Below are positions 55,965-64,000 of a stretch of 64,000 nt of DNA, in pieces; the stretch's first letter is position 1, and each line of letters starts with the position of its first letter. The position numbers were made by a program, and so were the translations under genes. Under the pieces are notes generated by a model. It saw nothing but the letters and a program-made list of their open reading frames with translations, had not been told where the DNA came from and made no database searches. The stretch is from Fimbriiglobus ruber (GTDB taxonomy: Bacteria; Planctomycetota; Planctomycetia; Gemmatales; Gemmataceae): assembly GCF_002197845.1 (NCBI RefSeq), contig NZ_NIDE01000002.1:124001-188000 (forward strand). The letters are read 5' to 3'.

Positions 55965-57603
55965 ATGACTCCTTCCTACGCTCACGGGACGTCCGCCACC
56001 CCGCTGCTCGGCGAGACCATCGGGGAGAACCTTCGGCGGACCGTCGCGCGGGTGCCGGACGCCGACGCGCTGGTGGTCCGGGCGCAGGGGTTCCGGGCGA
56101 GCTACCGCGCACTCTGGGAGCTGACCGGCCGGGCCGCCCGCGGACTGATGGCCCGCGGCGTCGCGGCCGGGGACCGGGTCGGCATCTGGTCCCCGAACCG
56201 GGCCGAGTGGGTGGTCGCCCAGTTCGCCGCCGCCCGGATCGGGGCGATCCTGGTTAACATCAACCCGGCGTACCGGGCCGCCGAACTGGAGTTCGCCCTG
56301 ACCCGGTCCGGGGTGAGCGTCCTCCTCCTCGCCCGCGGGTTTCGGGCCGCCGACTACCGGCGGACGCTCGCCGAGGTCCGCCCGCGCTGCCCCGACCTCC
56401 GCGACACAATCGTCCTCGACGACGACTGGCCGGATCTGCTGGCCGCCGGCGACTGCGTGCCCGATGCCGAGCTGGCCTGCCGCGAGGCCGGGGTGCAGTT
56501 CGACGATCCGGTCAACATCCAGTACACGTCCGGGACGACCGGGTTTCCCAAGGCCGCCACCCTGTCGCACCACAACATCCTCAACAACGGGTTTTTCGTC
56601 GGCGAGCAGCTCCGCCTCACCGAGCGGGACCGGGTGTGTATCCCGGTGCCGTTCTACCACTGCTTCGGTATGGTCCTCGGCACCCTGGCGTGTACTACCC
56701 ACGGGGCGTGCGTGGTCGTCCCCGGAGAAGCGTTCGACCCAGGTGCGACGCTGGAGGCAGTCGCCGCCGAGCGGTGTACCGCCCTGTACGGGGTGCCGAC
56801 CATGTTTATCGCCGTGCTGGAGCACCCGCGTCTGGCCGAGTTCGACCTGTCGAGCCTGCGGACCGGGATCATGGCCGGCTCCCCCTGCCCGGTCGCGACG
56901 ATGCGCCAGGTCCGGGAGCGGCTGTGCATGCGGGAGGTGACCATCTGCTACGGGATGACTGAGACGTCCCCGGTCTCGACGCAGACGTCCCCGGACGACC
57001 CGGTGGAGAAGCGGGTCGGGACGGTCGGCCGGGTCCACCCGCACGTCGAGGTGAAGGTGATCGATCCCGCCACCGGCCGGGTCGTTCCCCGCGGCCAACC
57101 GGGCGAACTCTGTACCCGGGGGGTACGGGGTCATGACCGGCTACTGGGGCGACCCGGAGGCGACGCGGGCGGTGATCGACCCGGCCGGGTGGATGCACAC
57201 CGGAGACCTGGCGGCGATGGGGGCCGATGGGTACGTGAACATCGTCGGCCGGCTGAAGGACCTCATCATCCGCGGCGGGGAGAACATCGCCCCGCGGGAG
57301 GTCGAGGAATGCCTGCAAGGACACCCGGCGGTCGGGGAGGCACAGGTGATTGGGGTGCCGAGTGGTCGGTACGGCGAGGAGGTGATGGCCTGGGTCCGGC
57401 TGAAGCCCGCGGCGACCGCCACCGCGGACGAACTGACAGCATTTTGTCGGGCGGGGCTGGCGACGTTCAAAGTGCCGCGGTACTGGAAGTTCGTGGACGG
57501 GTTCCCGCTGACGGTGACCGGGAAGGTGCGGAAGCACGAGATGCGGGAGGCCGCGGTCGCCGAGCTGGGCCTGGCGTCCGCGGCCGGGGTCGAGACGGCC
57601 TGA
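55965..57603 (+). pseudogene. Acyl-CoA ligase (AMP-binding), frameshifted in a G6 tract
   Basis: About 545 codons in total. Frame 1 (55965 to about 57117) has the AMP-binding signature [12 protein letters not shown] and YGMTETSP. It breaks after PGELCTRG in GGGGGG (57118-57123). Removing one G restores [20 protein letters not shown] and the C-terminal lid ([25 protein letters not shown], the Lys in [10 protein letters not shown]) to 57603. If the extra G is real, the enzyme lacks its C-terminal domain. If it is a sequencing error, the gene is intact. Activates a fatty or aromatic acid as acyl-CoA. Confidence 0.85.
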
Positions 57604-57843
57604 GCGCCTTTGTCGGAAGTCGGCGGCGGGTCCAGCCCGCGATCCAGGCGGCTTCCCGGGCGTTCTGGACCGCCGGCAGGGTAGCCCGCTCAAAATGGCA
57701 ACGACAACCAACGGCTCGATCAATGTGAAGGCGCACTGCTCTGTTGAAATCGCCCGATTGATGGACTGCCGTGGGAGACGATTCGACGAATCGCCCGAGA
57801 TTCCGGAGCCACCAACAGGCCGGTTTCAACAGAGCCTCATTCG

Positions 57844-58272
57844 CTATTTCATGTCCAAATCAAACGAATTATTGGGTCCGGAAACCACGACGGCTTCCAG
57901 GCCGCTCGTCTTCTCGTCCCGATACTTCGTCGGGATGTTCTTGTAGTCCTTCTTGCCGGACGGCCCGGCGAGATTCTTCATCGGGTCCATGGACGGCATG
58001 GCCCGCGGCGGCTGGATCATCACCACGTATTTTCCGGACGGCACGCCGAACCCCCGCGCGACCTGCAACTCGAATTTGCCGTTGGCGTCCAGCGGGGCAA
58101 CGTACGCCGCCCCGCGGACGTTGTCGGTGAAGATCACGCACCCCTCGGTGACCGCCTCGCCTTGATAAGTCACGCGGCCGGTTGCGATTCCCAGCGGTTC
58201 CTCACTGTGGCACCCGCCCGCCGCCAGGAAGCAACTCGCCAGCGCGATCCATCTCAATCTCACAGCAAGCAT
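57844..58272 (-). CDS. Lipoprotein with carboxypeptidase-regulatory-like fold
   Basis: 142 residues. Type II signal peptide with lipobox (LAAGGC). The body (GRVTYQGEAVTEGCVIFTD, APLDANGKFELQVARG, SGKYVVMIQP) matches the beta-sandwich seen in small planctomycete lipoproteins next to DUF1559 genes. It lies 36 bases past the end of the prepilin-like gene and is probably cotranscribed. Confidence 0.8.
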   Translation of the reverse strand: MLAVRLRWIALASCFLAAGGCHSEEPLGIATGRVTYQGEAVTEGCVIFTDNVRGAAYVAPLDANGKFELQVARGFGVPSGKYVVMIQPPRAMPSMDPMKNLAGPSGKKDYKNIPTKYRDEKTSGLEAVVVSGPNNSFDLDMK

Positions 58273-58308
58273 CGCCTCGCCCTCCTGATGTTGATGTCGG
58301 TGATGAGA

Positions 58309-59313
58309 TCAGTACGGGGGAATCACCTGGCCGTCGTCGCGGTCGGCCAACAACATCAGAATGGCGACGCTAATGCTGGCGCTCAGCGACTGCACGGAGC
58401 CGTCGGCGAACAGGGTATTGACCGAGCCGCCGGTGTGCGCCGATTGCAGCGGGGCATTTCCCGCGATACCCGTGTTCGCAAGGGTCGAGTCCTTGCTGAT
58501 CGCGTAGCGCATCGAAGTCAGGCCAAAGGCCCGGGAATCGCCGCCGGCGGGATACGCTACGGTGGCGGACCCGTTGCGGATGCCGAGCGAGAACCCTACG
58601 CCCCCCGCGCTGCGGCAGTCCGCGGTCGCGCCGCTGGCGTTTCGACAGTAATCCGATTGCTCGCCGATGGCGATGGTGTTGGACGTACCGTCCGTGATTT
58701 GCAAGACCGACACCCCCGTTTTGGGCGGCAACACGCCGCCGAACGAGACTTTGTAAACGCCGTGGTCGCTCGCGGTGTAGGTCGTCGGAGAATTGATGCT
58801 GCCGGCGATCCCGGCGTAATCCACGTTGAAGACCATGTTGCCGCTGCCCGCGACCAATTCGGTGAACGGCAGGAACGGGCTGGACGGGCACTTGCCCATC
58901 GGCAGGAGGAAGTTGTTCAGAAGCGGAATGTTATAACTGTTGCGGCTGGCGTCGTTTGAAATCACCATGCCGGTGGAAACATACTGGGTCCCGCTGGCCT
59001 TCCCGGTCAGGTCCAGTTTTCCGTACAGCGCCGCCTGTTCGAGATAGGGCAACAACAAAATCCAGTAGGTGTGGCCGTAACCCGTGCTGGTGGGGCAAAC
59101 CACACTCCCGGCGGGGAACGTGCCGTTCGTCGAGTGGTAGTTGTGCATCGCCACGCCGAGTTGCTTCAGATTGTTCTGACATTTCAAGCGGGCCGCGGCT
59201 TCTCGCACCTTTTGTACCGCCGGCAACAGCAGGCCGATCAGGATCGCGATAATGGCGATAACCACCAGCAGTTCAATCAATGTGAACGCCGTCCGCCGGG
59301 GCCGAAAGACCAT
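58309..59313 (-). CDS. DUF1559 prepilin-like protein
   Basis: 334 residues. N-terminal type IV pilin-like methylation motif AFTLIELLVVIAIIAILIG with the following LLPAVQKVREAAARLKCQNN, then a DUF1559 body with NTLFADGSVQSL near the end. Members occur in many copies in planctomycetes and are processed like prepilins. ATG 59313 has GGAGG directly next to it, so GTG 59325 may be used instead. Divergent from the sigma gene. Confidence 0.92.
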   Translation of the reverse strand: MVFRPRRTAFTLIELLVVIAIIAILIGLLLPAVQKVREAAARLKCQNNLKQLGVAMHNYHSTNGTFPAGSVVCPTSTGYGHTYWILLLPYLEQAALYGKLDLTGKASGTQYVSTGMVISNDASRNSYNIPLLNNFLLPMGKCPSSPFLPFTELVAGSGNMVFNVDYAGIAGSINSPTTYTASDHGVYKVSFGGVLPPKTGVSVLQITDGTSNTIAIGEQSDYCRNASGATADCRSAGGVGFSLGIRNGSATVAYPAGGDSRAFGLTSMRYAISKDSTLANTGIAGNAPLQSAHTGGSVNTLFADGSVQSLSASISVAILMLLADRDDGQVIPPY

Positions 59314-59446
59314 CCTCCGAACCACTTGCGATTCTGGAGACCTTGATGGAATCGTCTCTAGAGAGCAAGCGCGCGCACGAAATCCACCGCCGTGTAGCAT
59401 AGGAGAGAACTCCGAATAAGGGAGAAGGGCGGCCCCTGTCGGCGGC

Positions 59447-59493
59447 CACCAATCCGACGCCCGGACACAGCGCGTCCGGGCGTCGGATTGGTG
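59447..59493. promoter_or_regulatory. Perfect 20-bp hairpin in the divergent promoter region
   Basis: Arms 59447-59466 and 59474-59493 are exact inverse complements over 20 bases (CACCAATCCGACGCCCGGAC), loop of 7. Both flanking genes point away from it, so a terminator is not needed here. It could be an operator, an RNA switch for one 5' end, or a dispersed palindrome. Confidence 0.65.
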
Positions 59494-59604
59494 AATATTG
59501 CCCCCGATGGCGGAAAATCTCACAAAATTTATTCGGCGGAGTGTGAGATCGCGCGAGTTGGCGGGGAATAGTTACCGGAAGCTAAAGTCGGAGCCGATCG
59601 CACA

Positions 59605-60162
59605 ATGGACGGGCCGGACGAAATCGCCGCCGCTATCGCCGCCGTGGCCCGCGGCAACCGGGACGCGTACCGCCGGATCGTGCGCGCCTACAGCTTGCCG
59701 TTGCGCGCCTATCTGGCCAACCTCGTTTACCACCGCAGCGACGTGGACGACCTGGCGCAGGAAGTGTTCCTGGCGGCCTACCGCGGCCTGGCGACGTACC
59801 AGCGCGGCAGCGATTTCGGCGCCTGGCTGCGCGGCATCGCCCGGCACAAGGCGCACAAGTACCTGCGCCGCCGGGCCGTCCGCGGTCGCGCGATGGACGG
59901 TTTCCGCGAGGAACTGGCCCGCACCCTGGAGGCGGACATCGAACGCGCCGCATCGGGGTGCGCGACCAGCGCCATCGAGTCGCTCCTGCACTGCATCGAG
60001 CGCCTCCCGGAGAAGTTCAAGCGCGTCGTCCGGGCCGGCCTCGACGGCGACAATGCGGCGGACGTGGCCGAGTCGCTCGCGACGACCGTCGGCGCCGTCT
60101 ACAACCTGCACTACCGGGCCAACAAACTCCTCCGCGACTGCATGACGAAGGAGTTGGCGTGA
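59605..60162 (+). CDS. ECF-type RNA polymerase sigma factor
   Basis: 185 residues. Region 2 with YRRIVRAYSLPLRAYLANLV, DVDDLAQEVFLAAYRGLATY and WLRGIARHKAHKYLRRR; region 4 with LPEKFKRVVRAGLDGDNAAD and VGAVYNLHYRANKLL. It directs RNA polymerase to extracytoplasmic-function promoters. Its stop overlaps the start of the next gene by one base (TGATG), so translation is coupled to a likely regulator. Confidence 0.93.
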   Translation: MDGPDEIAAAIAAVARGNRDAYRRIVRAYSLPLRAYLANLVYHRSDVDDLAQEVFLAAYRGLATYQRGSDFGAWLRGIARHKAHKYLRRRAVRGRAMDGFREELARTLEADIERAASGCATSAIESLLHCIERLPEKFKRVVRAGLDGDNAADVAESLATTVGAVYNLHYRANKLLRDCMTKELA

Positions 60163-61811
60163 TGGAGCCCGACCTGCGTGACCTGATCTCGGCTTGGCTC
60201 GGCGGCGACCTGGACGCCGACCGTGCGGCGGAACTCCTGCGTCGGGTGCGCGACGACGCCGAGTTCCGCCGCGAGTTCGTCGAGCAGTCCCAGATGCTCA
60301 GTGCGATCAAGGCCGTCCAGTCCGCGGAGCCGCGCTGGCTCTCGCTGGAAGACGAGATCGGCTGGGGCGCACCGGACGAACCCCTCGAAGACCGCGTCCT
60401 CCAGGCCATTGAACGTGAACGTCCGCCGCGACATCGGCTCGCGGCGTGGGCGGCGGCGGTCGCGGCCGTTGCGGTCGCAGCCGTTGCGGTCGTCGCCGTC
60501 GTCGGCTGGCCGTCCGCCCCGCCTCCTTCCCTGGTTGGCGACCCACCCGCGGCGGGGACGGCCGGGACCGTCGCCGTGTTGGTTAAGGCGGACGACGCCC
60601 ACTGGGGGACGTCCGACCGTCCGCCGCCGGCCGAGGGAACGCCGCTGGGAGTGGGCCCGCTTCGCCTACGTTCGGGACAAATTACGCTCAACTTCGTGAA
60701 CGGCGTCACCCTCTCCGTGGTCGGCCCGGCGGAACTGGACGTGCGGTCGGTTGACCGGGTCTTTTGTCGTCGCGGCAAGTTGCGGACGCGCGTGCCGCCG
60801 GGGGCGGAGGGGTTCACGATTCTTGGGCCCGGATCCGCCGTCGTGGACCTGGGAACCGAGTTCGCACTCAACGTCGCCGACGACGGCACCGCCGAGGTCA
60901 TGGTCTTCGAGGGGCAGGCGGAGGTTTCCGTCCTCAACGCGGCGGGCCACACGCTCAGCAGCGAGCTTTGCCAGGGCCGTAACGCGCTGTCCATCGACCC
61001 CGCGGCCGGGCGAATCCGGGATGTCATCGCCGAGCCGGCGCGGTTCGCGCCACGGACCACGTGGAGCGCTCCGCCACTCGTACTGAAGCCGGGGTTCGCG
61101 GCCTCGGTGCGGTCGCTACGTCCCTGGGGGTACTGGCGGTTCCGCGAGCGGGCGGACGGGGTCGTGCCGAACGAAGTGGCCGACCGGCCGGCCTTCCGTG
61201 CGAAGAACGGCGTCCGACTCGTCGGCACCGGGGAGGCGGGCGTTGCCGAGTTCGCACCGGGTCGACCGGACCAAGTGCTCGTCCTCGACGGCACCTGGAC
61301 CCCGCCGCGGGCCGACGGTTACGCCATTGAATTGTGGGTCCTCTCGGTGCAGTTCCAGCACAGCTCGCTGGTCTCCGTCAGCCCGGACGGAATCCCCGGC
61401 GACCGCCACACGGCCCTGCTCGAATTCACGGGTCACAGTCGTGCCCTGCTGCACGAAGAATGTGCGATCCGGCTCCTGGACCGCTGGCCGCCATCCCGAA
61501 AGGGCGGGGCCAACGTCTTCTCGTCCACAATGTACACGCCGAACCGCTGGCACCACCTGGTCGCCCAGCTCCGCCCGACCGGGTCGGAGTTGTACGTCGA
61601 TGGCGTGCTGGCCGGCTCCGCCCCGACCGGGCCGGATACCGGGACGGCGCCGTGCCGCATGATCCTGGGACGGATGAAGATCGGGCCGGACCGCGACCCG
61701 CAGCAGATCCGCCCACTCGTCGGCCGCATGGCGGAGGTGGCCGTGTACGACCACCCACTCTCACCGGCGGAAATCCGCAGCCACGCTGCGGCGACGCACG
61801 CGGAACCGTGA
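60162..61811 (+). CDS. FecR / LamG membrane protein, putative sigma regulator
   Basis: 549 residues. The N-terminal 90 residues are cytoplasmic, with a short anti-sigma-like helical part (DLISAWLGGDLDADRAAELL). One TM helix at 93-116 (AAAVAAVAVAAVAVVAVVGW). The FecR domain follows: GKLRTRVPPGAEGFTILGPG, VDLGTEFALNVADDG, VMVFEGQAEVSV. The C-terminus is a LamG/concanavalin-like fold (YAIELWV, WHHLVAQLRP, ELYVDGVLAG). Such fusions join a sigma regulator to a sugar- or surface-binding sensor. Coupled to the sigma gene. Confidence 0.88.
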   Translation: MEPDLRDLISAWLGGDLDADRAAELLRRVRDDAEFRREFVEQSQMLSAIKAVQSAEPRWLSLEDEIGWGAPDEPLEDRVLQAIERERPPRHRLAAWAAAVAAVAVAAVAVVAVVGWPSAPPPSLVGDPPAAGTAGTVAVLVKADDAHWGTSDRPPPAEGTPLGVGPLRLRSGQITLNFVNGVTLSVVGPAELDVRSVDRVFCRRGKLRTRVPPGAEGFTILGPGSAVVDLGTEFALNVADDGTAEVMVFEGQAEVSVLNAAGHTLSSELCQGRNALSIDPAAGRIRDVIAEPARFAPRTTWSAPPLVLKPGFAASVRSLRPWGYWRFRERADGVVPNEVADRPAFRAKNGVRLVGTGEAGVAEFAPGRPDQVLVLDGTWTPPRADGYAIELWVLSVQFQHSSLVSVSPDGIPGDRHTALLEFTGHSRALLHEECAIRLLDRWPPSRKGGANVFSSTMYTPNRWHHLVAQLRPTGSELYVDGVLAGSAPTGPDTGTAPCRMILGRMKIGPDRDPQQIRPLVGRMAEVAVYDHPLSPAEIRSHAAATHAEP

Positions 61812-62065
61812 CACACAGCTGCTGCCCGAGGAGCGGACCAGTAATCTCCCCCGTGCCAACCTACTCCGGTCCGACACACCGAACTTCGCAAAAAATCAAC
61901 GCGGTAGCCGAACTTTCTGCGCGGTGAAACTGGCAACGGTCTGTGATTCTCATCCAACACCCCGCTCTCGCGGCGAGGCGATCCGGGGCTCGGTCGTTCG
62001 CATCACTGGTGGCATCCCCATGTCCCGCATGGAACATCCTGGGCATCTCCGTTATAACAGGCAGC

Positions 62066-63016
62066 ATGACTGAACTACCTCTCGTCCTGGTGACCGAAGG
62101 CGCTGACCCGACACCGCTCGCGTGGCTGCAGGAGCGGGCTCGCGTCGTCGAGGCGGCCCCGGGCTCCCCCGAGTACGACGCCGCGTTGCCGGACGCGGTC
62201 GCGATGGTGGTCCGCACCTACACCAAGGTGAACGCCGCCCTGCTGGCCCGCTGCCCGAACCTCAAGGTCGTCGGCCGCGGCGGCGTGGGCCTCGAGAACA
62301 TCGACGTGCCGGCCTGCCGCGCCCGCGGCGTTGAAGTCGTCTACACGCCGGACGCGAACACCCTCGCGGTCGGCGACTTCGTCATCGGGTACGCGCTCCA
62401 ACTGCTGCGGCCGTGGGCTTTCTTCCGGGACCGCGTGTACGACCCGGCGGAGTTCAAGCACGTGCGGAACGCGCTCCGCGGCGTGCAACTGAACGAGCTG
62501 ACGATCGGCATCCTGGGCATGGGTCGGGTCGGCCGCCGGGTCGGGCAGATCGCGGCGAACGGCTTCGGCGCGCGGGTGATCTACAACGACCTGCTCGACG
62601 TGCGGCCGAACCTGACGTTCCCCGCGACGGCGGTCGACAAGCCGACGCTCTTCCGCGAGGCCGATGTCGTCACGCTGCACGTGGACATGCGACCCGGCAA
62701 CGAACACCTGGTCGGCGCGCCATTGCTGTCGCTGATGAAGCCGACGGCGATCCTGATCAACGCCAGCCGCGGCGAGGTTCTGGACGATGTCGCGCTGGCG
62801 GCTGCGATTCGCGGGGGTAGGCTCGCCGGGGCCGCCATCGACGTGTTCGACCCGGAGCCGCCCGGGCCCGACTACCCCCTGCTCGGGTTCGATAACGTCC
62901 TGCTCACCCCTCACATGGCCGCCCGCACGCACACGGCGATGGAGAACATGAGCTGGGTGGTCCGCGACGTGGTGGACGTCCTGAGCGGGCGATCGCCGCA
63001 GTATCCCGCACCGTGA
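62066..63016 (+). CDS. D-isomer 2-hydroxyacid dehydrogenase (SerA-like)
   Basis: 316 residues. NAD-dependent. Rossmann GMGRVG at 151-156; the catalytic triad is R235 (NASRGEV), E264 (FDPEPP) and H283 (LTPHMA). N-terminal substrate-domain motif VVGRGGVGLENID. There is no C-terminal ACT regulatory domain, so it is the short form. 3-Phosphoglycerate, glyoxylate or another 2-hydroxyacid could be the substrate. ATG 62066 is used; the frame opens at 61943. Confidence 0.88.
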   Translation: MTELPLVLVTEGADPTPLAWLQERARVVEAAPGSPEYDAALPDAVAMVVRTYTKVNAALLARCPNLKVVGRGGVGLENIDVPACRARGVEVVYTPDANTLAVGDFVIGYALQLLRPWAFFRDRVYDPAEFKHVRNALRGVQLNELTIGILGMGRVGRRVGQIAANGFGARVIYNDLLDVRPNLTFPATAVDKPTLFREADVVTLHVDMRPGNEHLVGAPLLSLMKPTAILINASRGEVLDDVALAAAIRGGRLAGAAIDVFDPEPPGPDYPLLGFDNVLLTPHMAARTHTAMENMSWVVRDVVDVLSGRSPQYPAP

Positions 63017-63130
63017 AGGGTACGGCCGGTCGGCCGGGCCGCGGCAAGGGCTGATGAGTTTAGTTAGTTAGGCGTTCAACAGTTGATAGCTGACCCATTT
63101 CAACCAACCTGGGAAACTCCTCGCGGTACG

Positions 63131-63169
63131 GCCTTCCAGGCCGTGAATTCCCATCACGGTCTGGAAGGT
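63131..63169. repeat. Imperfect hairpin
   Basis: Arms 63131-63146 and 63154-63169 match at 14 of 16 (GCCTTCCAGGCCGTGA). It lies in the gap between the dehydrogenase and the HEAT-like gene. Confidence 0.5.
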
Positions 63170-63193
63170 CGCACCACGGGACCGTCGAGCCTG

Positions 63194-63314
63194 GGAGCAT
63201 TTTTTGCATTTATTGCGCGGAAACCTCTGTTTTGGGGGCGGGCGCATCTCCGCGACTGCCGAGCCGTGGGGTCTGGAGCATTTTTTGCATTTATTGCGCG
63301 GAAACCCCTGTTTT
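63194..63314. repeat. Two direct 40-bp repeats
   Basis: 63194-63233 and 63275-63314 are the same except for one base (AAACCTCTG against AAACCCCTG), each starting GGAGCATTTTTTGCATTTAT, spaced 81 bp. AT-rich against this genome. They may be a small insertion remnant or a dispersed repeat. Confidence 0.65.
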
Positions 63315-63432
63315 AGGGCTGACGGGTCGGGCGTTCGCCCGGGCATCCCCCGACCGGGGGACGAATTAAGCGTTTTTGCCCTTTGACAACGCGCGACCTG
63401 GTTCGGTCAACCCGCTGATGCGGCAACAACCA

Positions 63433-63963
63433 CTACCTGATCCGCCTCAGCACATACGCCGCCGTGCGCCCCAGCGCGGAATTCCCTCTGAGCCGCTCAC
63501 AGGTCTCGATCACATTGGCCGGCGCTTCACCAGGCTGGTAACGCGAGAAACAATCCAGTGCAAGTGACCGCAAGCCCTCGTCCTCTGTTTCGTCGTCGAC
63601 CAGTCGGAGGAGTCGGGCGCGAACGCGCGGCTTGTCAATCCACAACCGACAGGTCGTGATCGCGTACACCCGCTCGTTCGACCGCCGCCCCGCTTTGTCG
63701 ATCCGCCCCAGTACCCATTTGATGACCCGCTGCCGGTAGCGGTCGTTGGGAAACGTCAGCCACCGGAACATTTCGAGGGCCGCGATCCGTAGACTCTCGT
63801 CCGCCTCATCCGTCGAGGCCTCGGCGGCGGCGACGAGGAACCGCTTCAGGGCCGCGTTCGTCGTGTCGTCCGCGATCAGCGCCAGTTCCCCCAGCACGTT
63901 CGCCCGTTCGACGGAGGTGGTCGCTGAGCGGAACGTCTCGGTCAACGGCTTGATGTCGGCCAT
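63433..63963 (-). CDS. HEAT-like helical protein
   Basis: 176 residues of paired helices (LAADDTTNAALKRFL-type turns, ESLRIAALEMFRWLTFP, EDEGLRSLALDCFSRYQ), consistent with HEAT or ARM-like repeats. No signal peptide. It starts at ATG 63963 close to the window end, so it may follow another gene on the minus strand. Function unknown. Confidence 0.6.
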   Translation of the reverse strand: MADIKPLTETFRSATTSVERANVLGELALIADDTTNAALKRFLVAAAEASTDEADESLRIAALEMFRWLTFPNDRYRQRVIKWVLGRIDKAGRRSNERVYAITTCRLWIDKPRVRARLLRLVDDETEDEGLRSLALDCFSRYQPGEAPANVIETCERLRGNSALGRTAAYVLRRIR

Positions 63964-64000
63964 CGGGACTCACCCCGCTCCAACTGGCTCACCAGGTCCT

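Noticed and set aside
63964-64000. 3' end of another minus-strand gene at the window edge
   Set aside because: One frame reads LVSQLERGE, which looks coding-like, but only a dozen codons are visible.

Overview
The window is about 64 kb of GC-rich bacterial DNA that reads as a planctomycete chromosome, most likely of the Gemmataceae. This is an inference from gene families: a DUF1559 prepilin-like protein beside an ECF sigma factor and a FecR/LamG protein, a TIGR02996/LRR protein, YdjY-domain, ThuA and CRTAC1 proteins, a hopanoid operon, two SecA proteins, and many small secreted or membrane proteins without known function. The DNA looks chromosomal: it carries rpsR, rnpB, secA, ribF, rsgA, hisI, hisG and cysK. 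I see no integrase, phage module, complete insertion sequence, CRISPR array or tRNA.

Layout. 0-5 kb: three zinc-ribbon/membrane paralogues (the first cut by the window edge), hisI, hisG and cysK, with large palindromic elements between them. 5-12 kb: a membrane protein, a low-molecular-weight phosphatase of the arginine-phosphatase subtype with rpiB, two TPR proteins flanking rpsR, and a short SecA-like ATPase. 12.7-18.5 kb: a lipoprotein, a DUF2314 protein, rsgA, a Gemmata-type protein and a YdjY-domain protein. 18.5-22 kb: a TIR-NB-ARC-TPR protein (a bacterial NLR-like architecture) whose sensor half is 13 almost identical 120-bp repeats. 23-26 kb: a Ser/Thr kinase and an FHA protein. 26-31 kb: three secreted proteins behind three copies of one promoter/leader, then an Rpn-type nuclease gene and its truncated tandem copy. 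31-37.5 kb: ThuA, NlpC/P60, RNase P RNA, ribF and a CRTAC1 lipoprotein. 37.7-43 kb: an AAA+ ATPase, a chimeric ORF that carries a copy of its 5' end, several small proteins and a ferredoxin. 43.4-47.2 kb: the hopanoid operon shc-hpnH-hpnG. 48-56 kb: a truncated HNH-like gene, full-length secA, a TIGR02996/LRR protein and an orphan antitoxin-like protein. 56-63 kb: a frameshifted acyl-CoA ligase, the divergent DUF1559 / ECF sigma-FecR module, a 2-hydroxyacid dehydrogenase and a HEAT-like protein.

The strongest candidate for something new is the TIR-NB-ARC-TPR gene. Its repeats carry a G-rich tract at every unit boundary. Every length change in the array falls in that tract, and the shifts cancel in two blocks, so the gene stays open end to end while three repeats are read in other frames. 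The array also shows a second-order 4-unit period. A similar G6 tract frameshifts the acyl-CoA ligase, so homopolymer sequencing error must be excluded before any biological reading. Other notable features are the triplicated promoter/leader, nested long inverted repeats, and a perfect 20-bp hairpin in the divergent promoter of the sigma/prepilin module.
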